The notes: generated by a model from the letters alone, not told the origin. A stretch of 64,000 bases of DNA from Peptococcaceae bacterium CEB3 (GCA_001029295.1 LDXJ01000064.1:248001-312000); one strand, 5' to 3'; positions 34,651 through 44,466 are shown, counted from the first letter of the stretch. Translations and numbers: made by a program.

Positions 34651-34796
34651 TTTACTTGCCCTAAGCATAACACAGATCTACCTTTGGGACAACGGGGTTC
34701 CGGAGACTTTTTCAGCGCGATTCATCCCCTCCCTGCAGAGGACGGTAGAGGGAAACGACTTCTCTCACGTCTTGTGAGCCGACTTCACAACCGGCT

Positions 34797-35456
34797 TTAC
34801 TGATTCAGGTCGATGCGGCGGCCGCTGACGAGGTAGACGACTTCCTCCGCGATATTTGTGCAGTAATCTCCCATGCGTTCAAAGAAGCGGGCGACCAGGG
34901 TCAAATACGTCGCTTGCGTGATCGTCTTGGGGTCTTCCATCATAATGAGGAGGAGTTCGCGGAAAATCTGGCGATAAAGATGGTCGACCCCGTCGTCCAT
35001 CTGGGACATCTCCCGGGCCATCTTTTCGTCTTCCTGACCATAGGCCTCCAAGCCGATTTCGATCATGTTCTGCACCGTATTGCTCATGCGCGGGATATCA
35101 ATTAGGGGTTTAATCAAGGGTGTTTGGCCGATGCGGTTGGTCGTCTTGGCGACGTCCACGGCCAGGTCGCCCATGCGTTCCAAGCTGATGGAAATTTTAA
35201 AGCCGGAGACGATTTTGCGCAGGTCCCGGGCGAAGGGCTGCTGAGTCGCGATCAGAAACATGCATTTACCTTCGATCTCTGCCTGAAGATCGTTGATCCG
35301 GCTGTCTCCCGTGACGACCGTCTGAGCCAGAGTCAAATCCTGCTCTTTCAGCGATTGGACGGCCAGACCGATTTGACGGTTTACGGACTGCCCAAGTTCT
35401 ACGATTCTTTGCCGGAGTTCCTCCAAAGCAGTGTCAAATTGCTGGCGGGTGGTCAA
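34797..35456 (-). CDS. phoU: Phosphate-specific transport accessory regulator PhoU
   Basis: 219 residues, all-helical, two repeats. Each holds the metal-binding E-R-M-G-D motif (S-L-E-R-M-G-D-L-A and F-F-E-R-M-G-D-Y-C). PhoU links the Pst transporter to the PhoR kinase and represses Pho when phosphate is sufficient. Last gene of the pst operon, 20 bases after pstB. Confidence 0.96.
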   Translation of the reverse strand: MTTRQQFDTALEELRQRIVELGQSVNRQIGLAVQSLKEQDLTLAQTVVTGDSRINDLQAEIEGKCMFLIATQQPFARDLRKIVSGFKISISLERMGDLAVDVAKTTNRIGQTPLIKPLIDIPRMSNTVQNMIEIGLEAYGQEDEKMAREMSQMDDGVDHLYRQIFRELLLIMMEDPKTITQATYLTLVARFFERMGDYCTNIAEEVVYLVSGRRIDLNQ

Positions 35457-35477
35457 CTTTAATTCCTCCTTGCAAGA

Positions 35478-36233
35478 TCAACCGAAGCGCCCGGAGATGT
35501 AATCCTCGGTTCTCTTATCTGCCGGGCGTGTGAACAAAACCCCGGTATCATCCGCTTCGATAAGTTCTCCGTTGAGGAAAAACGCCGTGTGGTCCGAGAC
35601 CCTGGATGCTTGATACATGTTGTGGGTGACGATACCGATGGTGTACTTCTGTTTGAGGACCGTTACCAATTCTTCGATCTTCATCGTGGAGATCGGGTCG
35701 AGTGCGGATGTGGGCTCATCCATCAAGAGAACCTCCGGTTCCACGGCCAACAGCCTGGCGATGCAGAGGCGCTGCTGCTGTCCGCCCGAAAGCCCCAGAG
35801 CGGACTTGTGGAGACGGTCTTTGACTTCATCCCAGAGGGCGGCGCCGCGCAGGCTCTTCTCGACCGTTTCGTTCAGACGGTGCTTGCGGACCTCGCCGTG
35901 GATACGCGGGCCATAGGCGACGTTTTCAAAAACGGACTTGGGAAAAGGATTAGGCCGCTGGAATACCATCCCGACCCTCTTCCGTAATTGTACCACATCC
36001 ATGTCAGGACTATAAATTTCCTGACCGTCAATTAAAACGCGGCCGAGAATTTTAACATTCGGCAGGAGATCGTGCATGCGGTTTAAGGTTCGCAAGAAAG
36101 TCGATTTGCCGCAGCCTGACGGTCCGATGAAAGCCGTGATGCTCTTCTCCGGCATGACGATGGAGACATCTTTTAAAGCCTGGTTGTCACCGTAGTATAA
36201 GTCGAGATTTTTTACGACAATTTTATCTTCCAT
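35478..36233 (-). CDS. pstB: Phosphate ABC transporter ATP-binding protein
   Basis: 251 residues. Walker [10 protein letters not shown], the PstB-specific Q-R-P-N-P-F-P-K-S, signature L-S-G-G-Q-Q-Q-R and Walker [14 protein letters not shown]. The ATG at 36233 starts the family N-terminus, with AAAGGAG 13 bases upstream; the longer frame to 36302 crosses the spacer. It energises phosphate import by PstCA. Confidence 0.96.
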   Translation of the reverse strand: MEDKIVVKNLDLYYGDNQALKDVSIVMPEKSITAFIGPSGCGKSTFLRTLNRMHDLLPNVKILGRVLIDGQEIYSPDMDVVQLRKRVGMVFQRPNPFPKSVFENVAYGPRIHGEVRKHRLNETVEKSLRGAALWDEVKDRLHKSALGLSGGQQQRLCIARLLAVEPEVLLMDEPTSALDPISTMKIEELVTVLKQKYTIGIVTHNMYQASRVSDHTAFFLNGELIEADDTGVLFTRPADKRTEDYISGRFG

Positions 36234-36320
36234 AAAATTAATGCCGTCTCCTTTATCAACACTCCGCATATCTACACAACGTACACTAAGGGCGCCCCGC
36301 AAAAACGGGGCGAGAAAAAC

Positions 36321-37163
36321 CTAGCCGCGTTTTCCGCTTAAACGGTGCTGCAGCCAGCGGCTGGGTAAAGCCAGAAGTAGGTTAAAGGCCAGAGCCACCA
36401 GTACGAGCAGGGCGGCGGTGCCGTTGGCGACGCGGCCGGCGTGGGTTCCCGGCAACGGGTTGGCTTGGACGGCGTAGAGATGGACAGCGAGAGTCTCGCC
36501 GGGCGCCGTCAGGCGCAGATCAAAGAGATGGCGCGAGACGCTCATCCCCGCCGTAAAAATGAGAATGGCTGTTTCCCCCAGGGCTCGTCCCGCCACAAGG
36601 GTTGTGCCGGTGACCAGGCCGGGCAGGGCGGTGGGCAGGATGACTTTACGCAGGGTTTGCCACATGGTGGCGCCCAAAGCCAGGCTGGCTTCCCTGTAGC
36701 TCGCCGGAACAGTCCGGAGAGATTCCTCGGTCACCCTGACCAGGACCGGAAGGTTCAAGAGTGCCAGGGTGGCTGCTCCGCCCAAGATGGTAAAACCGAG
36801 TTTGAACACATTGACAAAGATGATCATACCAAAAAGTCCGAGTACGATGGAGGGGACGGTGGCCAAACTTTCCGTGCTTAAACGCATGACGTCCGTGAGT
36901 TTGTTCTTCGGGGCGTATTCCGCCAGGTAAATTCCGGCGCCGACTCCCACCGGCAAGGAAAAGACCAAAGAGAGAAAAAGGATGTAGAAAGAATTAAAAA
37001 ACTGCCCCCCGACTCCGTTCGGGCCTGTAAGGAACTGAGGATTTAGGACCGGCAGACCCCGGCCCAAGATAAAAAACAGGAACCAAGCCAGAATTCCGAC
37101 GATCACGAGAGCCGCCAACCAAAGGAGGAGAGTCGCAAGGGCATCTGTTTGTTTCGCTTTCAC
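36321..37163 (-). CDS. pstA: Phosphate ABC transporter permease PstA
   Basis: 280 residues with six membrane helices and the EAA loop R-E-A-S-L-A-L-G-A-T-M-W-Q-T-L-R-K-V-I-L-P. The GTG at 37163 overlaps the pstC stop (GTGA) and has AAAGGAG seven bases upstream, so the much longer frame to 37463 is excluded. Forms the phosphate channel with PstC. Confidence 0.95.
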   Translation of the reverse strand: MKAKQTDALATLLLWLAALVIVGILAWFLFFILGRGLPVLNPQFLTGPNGVGGQFFNSFYILFLSLVFSLPVGVGAGIYLAEYAPKNKLTDVMRLSTESLATVPSIVLGLFGMIIFVNVFKLGFTILGGAATLALLNLPVLVRVTEESLRTVPASYREASLALGATMWQTLRKVILPTALPGLVTGTTLVAGRALGETAILIFTAGMSVSRHLFDLRLTAPGETLAVHLYAVQANPLPGTHAGRVANGTAALLVLVALAFNLLLALPSRWLQHRLSGKRG

Positions 37164-38041
37164 TTGGCTTCTCCTTTCTGTATGCCCAGGCGGACAAGGA
37201 TGATCAGAGCCAAAGAAATCAAAAGAAGAACCACCGACATCATGAAAAGGGCATCGTTCCAAGTCGAACCATAGGGAGTATTCCCCATTTCCATGACAAT
37301 ATCGCTGGTTAAGGTGGATGTAGGTGTGACTAAGGAGTGAGGAAAGAGAGGGGAGTTGCCGATGACCATCTGCACCGCCATGGTTTCGCCAATCGCCCTG
37401 GCCATCGCCAGGATGACGGCGGTGAGAATGCCGGGTTTGGCCGCCGGCAGGAGCACCCGCCAAATGGTCTGCCAGCGCGTGGCCCCTAAAGCCACAGAGG
37501 CTTCCTCATAACTGTCCGGCAGGGCACGCAGGGTATCTTCAGAGATACTGATGATCGTCGGCAAAATCATGACAGCCAGGACCAAGCCGGCCGCCAGGAG
37601 CCCGAATCCTGTAGCCGAGCCTGTCGTCTTGCGGATTATTTTGACGAAGACGACAATCCCCACGTAACCGTAAACCACCGACGGAATGCCGGCAAACAGT
37701 TCCGTGACCGGACGCAGCACCGAGCGGAGGGAAGGGGGAGCAATTTTGCCCATAAATACGGCACCGGCTAAGCCCAAGGGCGCACCAAGAATGATAGCGA
37801 TAAAGGTTGTCCCAAGCGACCCCGCGATAAAAGTGAGAATGCCGTACTGCCCTCGGTCCGGATTCCACCGACTCGAGGTGAAGAATTCCAGGGGAGTGAC
37901 ATGGCGGAAGGTGGCTAATCCCTGTTGGCCGACAAACCAGAGGATTGAAAGAATAACCAGGGAGACAAGTACGGCACAGCCGATAAATAAGTAGCGGGTA
38001 AGTTGATCATTTACGGAAGTCCACGACGTTTTTCGAGGCAA
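37160..38041 (-). CDS. pstC: Phosphate ABC transporter permease PstC
   Basis: 293 residues with six membrane helices. E-L-F-A-G-I-P-S-V-V-Y-G-Y and the EAA loop E-E-A-S-V-A-L-G-A-T-R-W-Q-T are PstC features. The TTG start has GGAGGTG five bases upstream. It is the first gene after the Pho box. The binding-protein gene pstS, which normally precedes pstC, is absent. Confidence 0.95.
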   Translation of the reverse strand: MPRKTSWTSVNDQLTRYLFIGCAVLVSLVILSILWFVGQQGLATFRHVTPLEFFTSSRWNPDRGQYGILTFIAGSLGTTFIAIILGAPLGLAGAVFMGKIAPPSLRSVLRPVTELFAGIPSVVYGYVGIVVFVKIIRKTTGSATGFGLLAAGLVLAVMILPTIISISEDTLRALPDSYEEASVALGATRWQTIWRVLLPAAKPGILTAVILAMARAIGETMAVQMVIGNSPLFPHSLVTPTSTLTSDIVMEMGNTPYGSTWNDALFMMSVVLLLISLALIILVRLGIQKGEAK

Positions 38042-38063
38042 AAAAACACCTCCGATTTCGCAA

Positions 38064-38131
38064 ATTCTATCAACTTTACCGTAACCTGCCCCCGTTAAAA
38101 TAATGTTAATCCAATGTTAAGTTTCTGTTAA
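38064..38131 (-). promoter_or_regulatory. PhoP-binding Pho box and promoter of pstCAB-phoU
   Basis: On the minus strand TTAACA-N5-TTAACA-N5-TTAACA-N5-TTAACG, four units at exactly 11-base spacing (38093-38131). TAGAAT (38064-38069) is the probable -10. This is the PhoP site of Bacillus-type Pho regulons. Confidence 0.9.
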
Positions 38132-38143
38132 ATATTCGCGCTT

Positions 38144-40018
38144 TCACACAATCTCGACCTTATTTGTCCTCAGCCAAGAGTCCACTTGAATGAGAAAAGC
38201 AAACATCTGTGGGGTGTCCATGAGCTGTCCGAACCAGGGACGCCCGGAAGGAAGAGTGGACGAGATCTCGATTAAGGCCCGCAGGGCGGGCACATTGACC
38301 AGGGGTAAGAGCGGTGAACTGCGGTCGGCCAGAATTCGGCTCAACCAAGTGCTGACCGCTTTAAGGTAAGCGGGATGATGGGTTTTGGGGTAGGGGCTTT
38401 TCTTACGCCAAAGAATGTCCTCCGGAAGCAACCCGGCCAAGGCCTGGCGCAGGAGCCCTTTCTCCCGCCCCGCCAGCATCTTGATTGACCAGGGGATATC
38501 CCAGACATACTCGACCAAGCGATGATCACAGAAAGGAACCCGGATTTCCAGCCCTGTGGCCATGCTCATCCGATCCTTGCGATCGAGCAGAGTCGGCATG
38601 AAGCGGGTGAGAGTGAGATAAGAAATTTCGCGCAGGCGCTGTTCCCGGGCTTTTTCCTCCGGGGTGAGTTTTTTTGTGCCGTCTTCTTCCTGAGGAGGGA
38701 TCTCGGCCAGGGCCTGGGAATAGCGGTATTCCAAATATTCCTCAGGGCGGAGGAGTTGTATGAGCTCGGGAGACAGCACCTCCAAACGGTTGTCGGTGTG
38801 GAGGGACCAAGGAAAAGTTGTGGCCTGAAGCGCTTCCGCCCGGTGAAACCAGGGGTAGCCGCCGAAAACCTCGTCGGCGCATTCACCTGATAAGCCGACT
38901 GTGATCTGACTTTTGATGTCACGGCAGAAGAGAAGGAGGGATGAGTCGATATCCGCCATCCCCGGAAGATCCCGGGCCTGGACCGCTGAAATCAAGGCGT
39001 CGGCGAGTTCGGGGGTGTCGAAGCAGGAGGGGTGATGTTCGGTCCGCAGAAGCCGGACGACGCGCTCAATCCATGGGGCGTCTGGGTTTGGTTGAAAATC
39101 ATTGGCTTGGAAATACTTATCATTGTCGACATAGTCCACAGAGAATGTTTTCAAGGCGCCTTTTCCTTCTTCAGCCTGTACTTGAGCGGCGACCGCCGTG
39201 ATGGCGGTGGAATCGAGGCCGCCGGAAAGAAGGGTGCCGATGGGAACGTCAGAGATTAGCTGGCGCCGGACTGTGTCCAGGAAGAGTTCCCGCACTTTGC
39301 GGACGGTTGTTTCCGGGTCATCCCGGTGAGCGTGATTGGGGAGGACCCAGTAGGGTTGAGTCGTGAGTCCTTGGCGGGAAAAAAAGAGGAGATGGCCGGG
39401 TTTTAGTTCGTGCATTCCCCGGTAGATCCCTTCGCCGGGAGTTCGCGCCGGACCAATGAGGAAGATTTCCGCTAACCCTTGGCTGTCCACGCGCGGCCGA
39501 ATCTGGGAGTTAGCGAGTAAGGCTTTGATTTCGGACGCAAAAAGAAAGCGCTTTCCGTCCTCATAGTAGAAAAGCGGCTTGACGCCCAGCCGGTCACGGG
39601 CGAGGAACAACCTTTCCCGCGCTTCGTCCCAAATCGCGAAGGCAAAAATCCCGTTAAAGCGTTCGACAGAGGCGGGGCCCCAAGCTAAGTACGCTGTGAG
39701 CAGGACCTCGGTGTCTGAGTGTCCCCGGAAACTGTAACCCAAGGCTGACAACTCCCGGCGCAGGTCCTCCGTGTTGTAGAGTTCGCCGTTATAGGCGAGG
39801 ACGCAGGCGTTTTCCCCTTGACGCCGGAGCATGGGCTGGCGCCCCCCTTCCGGGTCTATGACGACCAGGCGCCGGTGCCCGAAGGCCACATGCGGGGAAA
39901 CCCAGTGCCCCTCATCGTCCGGCCCCCTTGGAGTGAGCTTTTGAGTCATCTTCACCAACGTTTCTTTTTCCGAGCGGAGATCCCGCTCCCAATCGACCCA
40001 ACCCACGATGCCACACAT
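38144..40018 (-). CDS. asnB: Asparagine synthase (glutamine-hydrolysing)
   Basis: 624 residues. Cys2 begins the class-II glutaminase domain (M-C-G-I-V-G-W), with R-L-V-V-I-D, Y-N-G-E-L-Y-N and G-H-S-D-T-E. The synthetase PP-loop is L-L-S-G-G-L-D-S-T. S-G-E-C-A-D-E-V-F-G-G-Y completes the site. It is a large clostridial AsnB close in length to the Bacillus enzymes, and some relatives amidate cell-wall diaminopimelate, which cannot be excluded. The gene ends 13 bases before the Pho box. Confidence 0.92.
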   Translation of the reverse strand: MCGIVGWVDWERDLRSEKETLVKMTQKLTPRGPDDEGHWVSPHVAFGHRRLVVIDPEGGRQPMLRRQGENACVLAYNGELYNTEDLRRELSALGYSFRGHSDTEVLLTAYLAWGPASVERFNGIFAFAIWDEARERLFLARDRLGVKPLFYYEDGKRFLFASEIKALLANSQIRPRVDSQGLAEIFLIGPARTPGEGIYRGMHELKPGHLLFFSRQGLTTQPYWVLPNHAHRDDPETTVRKVRELFLDTVRRQLISDVPIGTLLSGGLDSTAITAVAAQVQAEEGKGALKTFSVDYVDNDKYFQANDFQPNPDAPWIERVVRLLRTEHHPSCFDTPELADALISAVQARDLPGMADIDSSLLLFCRDIKSQITVGLSGECADEVFGGYPWFHRAEALQATTFPWSLHTDNRLEVLSPELIQLLRPEEYLEYRYSQALAEIPPQEEDGTKKLTPEEKAREQRLREISYLTLTRFMPTLLDRKDRMSMATGLEIRVPFCDHRLVEYVWDIPWSIKMLAGREKGLLRQALAGLLPEDILWRKKSPYPKTHHPAYLKAVSTWLSRILADRSSPLLPLVNVPALRALIEISSTLPSGRPWFGQLMDTPQMFAFLIQVDSWLRTNKVEIV

Positions 40019-40269
40019 ATGTTTCCCATCCTTTCACAAAAAGAGCTGGCAGGTATTCAGCGAATTTCGCTATAGGATATGAGGTGTTTCGCTGGGAGGT
40101 GACAGGAAGACGGAAAGGACGGCGAGTGAGGCATAGGGGGACAGTCTGGTCAAATGTTCCGTCGCTGTAGGGGTTCTCGCGAAGCACGCATGGGGGTCTG
40201 GGCGAGACCTTAAAATTATACTCGACAGGTCGGGAGATCGAGGACGTGCAGAGAGAGCGGGGAGGAGGA

Positions 40270-41691
40270 ATGGAGATGCTTTGGGTCGGCGGTGGGGTGG
40301 CGGTGCTTTTGGCGATCATGGAAGTGGGTATTGTTCTATTCCGGGAAAACCGGGATCCCGCCAGGACTATGGCCTGGATACTCATCTTGGCCCTGTTGCC
40401 GGGAGTGGGTTTTTTTATCTACGTGCTGTTCTCCGCTCAAAGAGCCCGTTTCCGGGACAAGCATTTCAATTTGGCCACCCTGGAGGAGATCGCCGGAGCG
40501 GCGGGGGCGAGGCCGGAGCGAGAGGAACAGTTGAGCGAGGAAGAAGGGAAGAAACTTGCCCGTCTCCTCCTCAACAGCGCTTTGGCACCCTTAACGGAGG
40601 CGAACAGTGTTAAGGTCTATCAGACCGGGCAAGAGAAGTTCAAACATCTGCTAGAAGCCCTGGCGGGCGCCAAACACCATATCCATCTGGAGTACTATAT
40701 TTTTCGCGACGACGTCATAGGAGGGCAAATTAAGAACCTGCTCCTGCAAAAATGTTCACAAGGGGTGGAAGTCCGCTTTTTGGTGGACGGGATGGGAAGT
40801 CACGCTCTCTCCCGCGCTTTTTTTGCCGAACTCAAAGCAGGCGGGGTGAAAACCGGAGTTTTCGCGCCTCTGCGGCTTCCGGGCCTCCTGCGCAATCTCA
40901 ACTTCCGCAACCATCGCAAGATCGTGGTGATTGACGGACGAGTGGGCTTCATCGGGGGGTTCAATGTTGGGGATGAATATCTTTCCGCTCGTCCGGAAGT
41001 GGGGTTTTGGCGTGACACACACCTTGAGCTCCGGGGCCGGAGCGTTCATTTTCTCCAGGCGGCATTTCTCAATGACTGGCATTTTGCCACCCGGGAGCGC
41101 TTAACAGCGGAGCCGTATTTTCCTCGCGTTGATCAGGCGAAGCAGGCGAGGGTTCAAATCATCGCCAGCGGGCCCGACCAGGATTGGAGGCCCTCCCTGC
41201 AGCTTTTCTTCACCCTCTTGACCGGAGCCAGAGAGAAAATCTATATCGAGACACCCTATTTCATTCCGGACGCCGGAACGATGATGGCTTTGGAAGCGGC
41301 GGCCTTAAGCGGGATCGATGTGCGTTTGATGACCCAGGGGGTTCCGGATCACAAAATAACCTTTTGGGCCTCCCGTTCCTACTTCGCCGATCTCCTGCGG
41401 GCCGGAGTCAAGATCTACGCTTATAAAAAAGGGATCCTGCACAGCAAAGCCGTCTTGGTAGACGGCAAATACGGGATGGTCGGGTCAACCAACTTCGACA
41501 TAAGAAGTTTTGAATTAGATTTCGAGATCAATGCTCTCATTTACGAGCGCAAGGTTGTGGCGAGACTGGAAGACGGTTTTGCCCGGGATGTCCAAGACGC
41601 GGAAGCGATAAACCCGGAGGTTTTTGAACAGCGACGACTGGGTGAGCGCCTGCGTGAAGCAGCGGCCAAACTTTTGGCCCCCGTCCTTTAG
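40270..41691 (+). CDS. cls: Cardiolipin synthase
   Basis: 473 residues. Two N-terminal membrane helices are followed by two phospholipase-D catalytic HKD motifs: H-R-K-I-V-V-I-D-G-R-V-G-F-I-G-G and H-S-K-A-V-L-V-D-G-K-Y-G-M-V-G-S-T-N-F-D. It joins two phosphatidylglycerols into cardiolipin at the membrane. GGGAGGAGGA lies directly before ATG 40270; ATG 40276 has better spacing and would remove two residues. Confidence 0.94.
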   Translation: MEMLWVGGGVAVLLAIMEVGIVLFRENRDPARTMAWILILALLPGVGFFIYVLFSAQRARFRDKHFNLATLEEIAGAAGARPEREEQLSEEEGKKLARLLLNSALAPLTEANSVKVYQTGQEKFKHLLEALAGAKHHIHLEYYIFRDDVIGGQIKNLLLQKCSQGVEVRFLVDGMGSHALSRAFFAELKAGGVKTGVFAPLRLPGLLRNLNFRNHRKIVVIDGRVGFIGGFNVGDEYLSARPEVGFWRDTHLELRGRSVHFLQAAFLNDWHFATRERLTAEPYFPRVDQAKQARVQIIASGPDQDWRPSLQLFFTLLTGAREKIYIETPYFIPDAGTMMALEAAALSGIDVRLMTQGVPDHKITFWASRSYFADLLRAGVKIYAYKKGILHSKAVLVDGKYGMVGSTNFDIRSFELDFEINALIYERKVVARLEDGFARDVQDAEAINPEVFEQRRLGERLREAAAKLLAPVL

Positions 41692-41826
41692 CGCGGCCGG
41701 CCAGGACATTACAGAAACGCGGACAGGGCCGAAAGCCCATGGTTGTGGGATGAAGGCGGCCTGTTCAACTTTTTTCTCGGGATGAAACGACAGGCCCTGG
41801 TTACACTAGGACTGAGGTGATTAGAT

Positions 41827-42024
41827 ATGCCCAGAAACGATGGCAATAAAATGCGCAAAGAAGAAGTGGCAAAGATTGAACAGACCCTGCACAATATCCG
41901 GAAGAACGAAAAGTTTCTGGAGGAAAACGCGGGGGAGTTGACCCCCCATCAACTGAAAGACGTAAAAGAACACTTGGCCGCCAAAAAGAAGTTCTTGGCG
42001 GAGGAAGAAGGAACACTCCCCTGA
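41827..42024 (+). CDS. Small charged protein of unknown function
   Basis: 65 residues, helical and rich in Lys and Glu (about 45% charged). No cysteine, membrane segment or known motif. GAGGTGAT seven bases before the ATG and a bidirectional terminator after the stop support a real gene. Its position beside a spore-protein gene may hint at sporulation expression, which is only a guess. Confidence 0.65.
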   Translation: MPRNDGNKMRKEEVAKIEQTLHNIRKNEKFLEENAGELTPHQLKDVKEHLAAKKKFLAEEEGTLP

Positions 42025-42042
42025 TCTCACGCCCGGACGAAT

Positions 42043-42071
42043 AAAGGGATGTCCTTGCGGACATCCCTTTC
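42043..42071. terminator. Bidirectional terminator
   Basis: AAAGGGATGTCC pairs perfectly with GGACATCCCTTT around TTGC. It separates the small charged protein gene from the converging spore-protein gene. Confidence 0.85.
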
Positions 42072-42090
42072 CGAGTTTCCGGCTCTTTCT

Positions 42091-42297
42091 TTACAGCCGG
42101 TTGCCGTTCTGCAGATTCTGCTCGGCGAACTGGATCATCCTCTTGGTCATCTGGCCACCAACGGATCCGTTTTCACGGCTGGGCCGGTCACCACCGAGCT
42201 GAACGCCTAACTGATTGGCAATCTCGTACTTGAACTGATCCAAGGCTTGAGAAGCCCCCTGCAATGCGGGTTGGTTTGTGTTTCTTTCTCCTGCCAT
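42091..42297 (-). CDS. Small acid-soluble spore protein, alpha/beta type
   Basis: 68 residues. The two SASP signature regions are present: F-K-Y-E-I-A-N-Q-L-G-V (with the usual GPR protease site region) and G-S-V-G-G-Q-M-T-K-R-M-I. These proteins coat spore DNA and protect it from UV and heat. The ATG at 42297 has AAGGAGGG upstream. A longer frame to 42648 is an artefact. It is the clearest proof that the organism sporulates. Confidence 0.96.
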   Translation of the reverse strand: MAGERNTNQPALQGASQALDQFKYEIANQLGVQLGGDRPSRENGSVGGQMTKRMIQFAEQNLQNGNRL

Positions 42298-42548
42298 TAG
42301 TGGTTCCCTCCTTAAGTGAATAGTGGATGTATTGGAGACGTTCTTATTATCTGTCGTTGGGTCAAGATTACTCAGGTAATTGTTGTCCGTAACCTCATAT
42401 TTATCCAATTGAGGAATAAAAGGGGCCCGTGTTAAGTATAAAAATCTTAGCCAGAGGTCTGTGACTTTGGCGTCATTCATGCTATAATAATAATTTGCGA
42501 GACTTGCAAAGGACTGTTCGGAAGAACTGTTTGAAGGAGACAAGGAGT

Positions 42549-44201
42549 TTGAAGGCAAGCGATCTAAATGCGGAAATGAGCGGGCGGCTGCCGGAGGACA
42601 GGGAGACCGCCAAGCGCAAGACTGAATTAAAACGGGAAATCGACTCAAGGCGGACTTTCGCCATTATTTCCCACCCGGATGCGGGCAAGACGACTCTGAC
42701 GGAGAAACTCTTGCTTTTTGGCGGGGCAATCCGCCTGGCGGGTTCTGTCAAGTCACGCAAGGCGGAAAGGTATGCCACCTCGGACTGGATGGAGTTGGAA
42801 CGACAGCGCGGTATCTCCATCACGTCCAGTGTGATGCAGTTTGAATACCTTGGGCATATCATCAATATCCTGGATACCCCCGGTCACCAGGATTTCAGTG
42901 AGGACACCTACCGTACCCTGACGGCAGCCGACAGTGCCGTGATGATCATTGACGGAGCCAAAGGGGTGGAAGCCCAGACCATTAAATTGTTCCAGGTTTG
43001 CCGCAGGCGGGGGATTCCGATCTTTACTTTCATTAACAAGATGGATCGCGCGGCCAAAGACCCGCTGGACCTGATGGATGAGGTGGAGAAAGTCTTAGGG
43101 ATTGAAGCCTGCGCCATGAACTGGCCGATTGGCATGGGCAGCTACTTCAAGGGAATTTATGACCGGGAGAAGGGAACAGTGGAGCGTTTCCGCCCCGGAG
43201 GCAGTCATAAGACCGCGGAGACGGCTCTCTCCGGCTCTTTAACGGATAAAGAGGTGCGGGAAGGGATTGGGGCCGATTTGCTCGCGGCCTTGGCGGAAGA
43301 GATCGAGCTTTTGGATCTGGCCGGGAACACTTTTGACCGCGGTAGGGTCAGCCGGGGAGAGGTAACCCCGGTATTTTTCGGCAGTGCCTTGAATAATTTC
43401 GGAGTGCCCCAGTTTCTCGCGAGTTTTTTGGACTTGGCGCCGGGGCCTCAGCCGCGCGAGAGTAATTTGGGCCGGCTCGAGCCCGACTCCGCCGAGTTCG
43501 CGGGCTTTGTCTTCAAGATCCAGGCGAATATGGATGCTTCACATCGAGACCGGATCGCCTTTATCCGCATCTGCGCGGGCCGCTACGAAAGGGGAATGAC
43601 CGTGGTTCACACCCGTTCGCACCGGCGCTTGCGCTTGGCGCAGCCGCAGCAGATTTTTGCTCAAGAGCGCACGATCCTGGACGAGGCCTACGCCGGGGAC
43701 ATCATCGGCGTTCATGATAATGGGACCTTGCGGATTGGCGACGTCCTGGCGGAAAGAGACGGCTTGGAATTTGAAGCCATGCCCTTTTTCAGCCCCGAAA
43801 ACTTTGCCAGGGTCAGCATTGCCAATGCCCTTAAACGTAAGCAATTCATTAAAGGCATCCAGGAACTGCAGGAGGAAGGGGCAATTCATGTCTTCCGGGA
43901 TCCGCACCTCGGAGTGGAAGCTCCGATCATCGGAGTCGTCGGCCAATTGCAATTCGACGTCTTGGCTTACCGCCTGCGTGAGGAGTACGGTGTTCCCGTC
44001 GGCATTAACCATTTAGCCTATGGCTTGGTGCGCTGGGTGGCCGCGGAGGAGCCCAATCTCAAACTTCTCAAAGATTCCAACATGAGCCTGGTGGTATTAG
44101 ACAAAGACGACAATCCGGCAATCCTGCTTCTCGACCAATGGAAGGCGGATTGGATGAGCGAAAGATACGGCATCAAGTTCTATCCCCGGCCTCTAGGGTA
44201 G
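42549..44201 (+). CDS. prfC: Peptide chain release factor 3
   Basis: 550 residues from the preferred TTG. This translational GTPase has G1 S-H-P-D-A-G-K-T-T, G2 R-G-I-S-I-T-S-S, G3 D-T-P-G-H-Q-D-F-S and G4 N-K-M-D. RF3 ejects RF1/RF2 after termination. Start uncertain: TTG 42549 has AAGGAG nine bases upstream; TTG 42495 and ATG 42576 are alternatives. Monocistronic. Confidence 0.93.
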   Translation: MKASDLNAEMSGRLPEDRETAKRKTELKREIDSRRTFAIISHPDAGKTTLTEKLLLFGGAIRLAGSVKSRKAERYATSDWMELERQRGISITSSVMQFEYLGHIINILDTPGHQDFSEDTYRTLTAADSAVMIIDGAKGVEAQTIKLFQVCRRRGIPIFTFINKMDRAAKDPLDLMDEVEKVLGIEACAMNWPIGMGSYFKGIYDREKGTVERFRPGGSHKTAETALSGSLTDKEVREGIGADLLAALAEEIELLDLAGNTFDRGRVSRGEVTPVFFGSALNNFGVPQFLASFLDLAPGPQPRESNLGRLEPDSAEFAGFVFKIQANMDASHRDRIAFIRICAGRYERGMTVVHTRSHRRLRLAQPQQIFAQERTILDEAYAGDIIGVHDNGTLRIGDVLAERDGLEFEAMPFFSPENFARVSIANALKRKQFIKGIQELQEEGAIHVFRDPHLGVEAPIIGVVGQLQFDVLAYRLREEYGVPVGINHLAYGLVRWVAAEEPNLKLLKDSNMSLVVLDKDDNPAILLLDQWKADWMSERYGIKFYPRPLG

Positions 44202-44220
44202 ACGCGGTTCGCCGCCTGAC

Positions 44221-44261
44221 AAAAAAAACCTTGCTCTGGCGGTGTCACTCGCTGAGCAAGG
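44221..44261. terminator. Terminator at the end of the 35-residue ORF and prfC
   Basis: CCTTGCTC (44229-44236) pairs with GAGCAAGG (44254-44261). On the minus strand it is followed by TTTTTTTT, so it is strong for the minus-strand ORF at 44304-44411; for prfC it has only a weak T-tract. Confidence 0.75.
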
Positions 44262-44303
44262 CCTCTTTGCGTTGTTTGGCTGAGATTCCCCCTGTTCCGG
44301 ACC

Positions 44304-44411
44304 TCAGAAACTGATGCACTGGGTGCAATTATCGCGGTCGGAACACTCAGAACAGGATGGGGGCGGTATGAGGGCATCGTGGCTATTGTCTTTCGGCGCC
44401 AAATCAGACAC
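44304..44411 (-). CDS. Unrecognised 35-residue Cys-rich protein
   Basis: A GTG at 44411 with GAGGAGG seven bases upstream opens 35 codons and ends at TGA 44304-44306, some 40 bases before a strong terminator. The N-terminal half is polar with a P-P-P. The C-terminal part is C-S-E-C-S-D-R-D-N-C-T-Q-C-I-S-F, i.e. CX2C-X5-CX2C at residues 20-32, compatible with one zinc or iron-sulfur site. A promoter-like TTGATT-N18-TATAAT lies 60-85 bases upstream. An overlapping ATG frame (to 44180) uses the same ribosome-binding site but runs through the terminator and into prfC. No family is known to me. Confidence 0.5.
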   Translation of the reverse strand: MSDLAPKDNSHDALIPPPSCSECSDRDNCTQCISF

Positions 44412-44466
44412 ATCAATCCCTCCTCTTCATCATCTTTTATCGACCAGGACACATCTCTTTTCAACT

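Noticed and set aside
37164-37463. 100-codon extension of pstA
   Set aside because: It is the antiphase reading of pstC. The GTG at 37163 has a perfect site and overlaps the pstC stop.
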